A stretch of DNA of 39,012 nucleotides, from contig CAZKON010000004.1 of the NCBI GenBank assembly GCA_964554415.1, positions 1 through 39,012 of the forward strand, read 5' to 3'. The DNA is from JAGVXD01 sp964554415 (GTDB lineage Archaea > Nanobdellota > Nanobdellia > Pacearchaeales > GW2011-AR1). Made by a program: the position numbers and the translations under genes. Positions 38,935 through 39,012 of this stretch are shown one piece after another; positions within the stretch are counted from its first letter, which is position 1; each line of letters opens with the position of its first letter. The notes beneath the pieces are model-generated. The model was not told the DNA's origin and searched no databases. It saw only the letters and a list, made by a program, of their open reading frames with translations.

Positions 38935-39012
38935 TCCCAGATTCAAAGAAACGAAGAACTGTTAAGTAAAGCGTAAAAGGTAACATCTCGCTTTTCTATC
39001 AAAAAATAGCCA

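Overview
The window is chromosomal DNA of an archaeon. It carries archaeal aRF1, TBP, TFE, the RNA polymerase subunit RpoL, an MBF1-like factor, RadB, an archaeal-type ATP-dependent DNA ligase, several TrmB/Lrp regulators, and many genes whose TATA-like box lies about 25 nt before the start codon, as expected for leaderless archaeal transcripts. Compact spacing, small membrane proteins, LamG-containing surface proteins, a short aRF1 and a short alanyl-tRNA synthetase that looks like those of CPR/Patescibacteria suggest a DPANN lineage, with a Woesearchaeota-like group my best guess. The lineage is inferred from gene content, not from a tree.

Layout. Positions 1-232 hold a hairpin-array repeat. 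233-6742 carries aRF1, a small exported pair (one member with two EF-hands), a TrmB regulator, a VapBC-type module, an AbrB-nucleotidyltransferase fusion interrupted in frame by a hairpin repeat, a double Lrp regulator with a 13-bp inverted-repeat operator, and two unknown genes. 6790-12757 has valyl-tRNA synthetase, repeats, an orphan AbrB protein, an acylphosphatase-UppS fusion, a DHH phosphoesterase and a small membrane protein. 12856-17014 has a Cys-rich membrane protein, TBP, DNA ligase and a second VapBC. 17015-17721 is a gene-free, repeat-dense block. 17722-24876 encodes two very large surface proteins; one is split from an M64-like metallopeptidase by a frameshift at a run of seven G. 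24977-27069 is an ASCH protein plus a restriction-modification pair, followed by repeats (27092-27440). 27482-34078 is a long minus-strand housekeeping block (radB, rpoL, MBF1-like, GT2, scpB, SpoIIM, rhomboid, TFE). 34175-37757 has two coiled-coil proteins, alaS and a TrmB regulator. 37841-39012 has one unknown gene, then repeats surrounding the 3' end of an IS110-family transposase and a downstream structured segment.

The most unusual content is non-coding. At several loci the DNA is built from short perfect inverted repeats joined by recurring linkers, often enclosed in longer arms. Paired copies show compensatory changes in their arms, there is a 191-bp near-identical duplication, and one copy lies in frame inside a gene. 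A second, distinct 90-bp twin-hairpin element occurs twice in opposite orientation. The IS110 remnant sits between two of the hairpin arrays and is followed by a segment with two internal-loop stems, resembling a bridge RNA. Together these suggest a REP-like or MITE-like hairpin repeat system that may serve as target or passenger for RNA-guided or single-strand transposases. This is inference. No complete transposase is present in the window.
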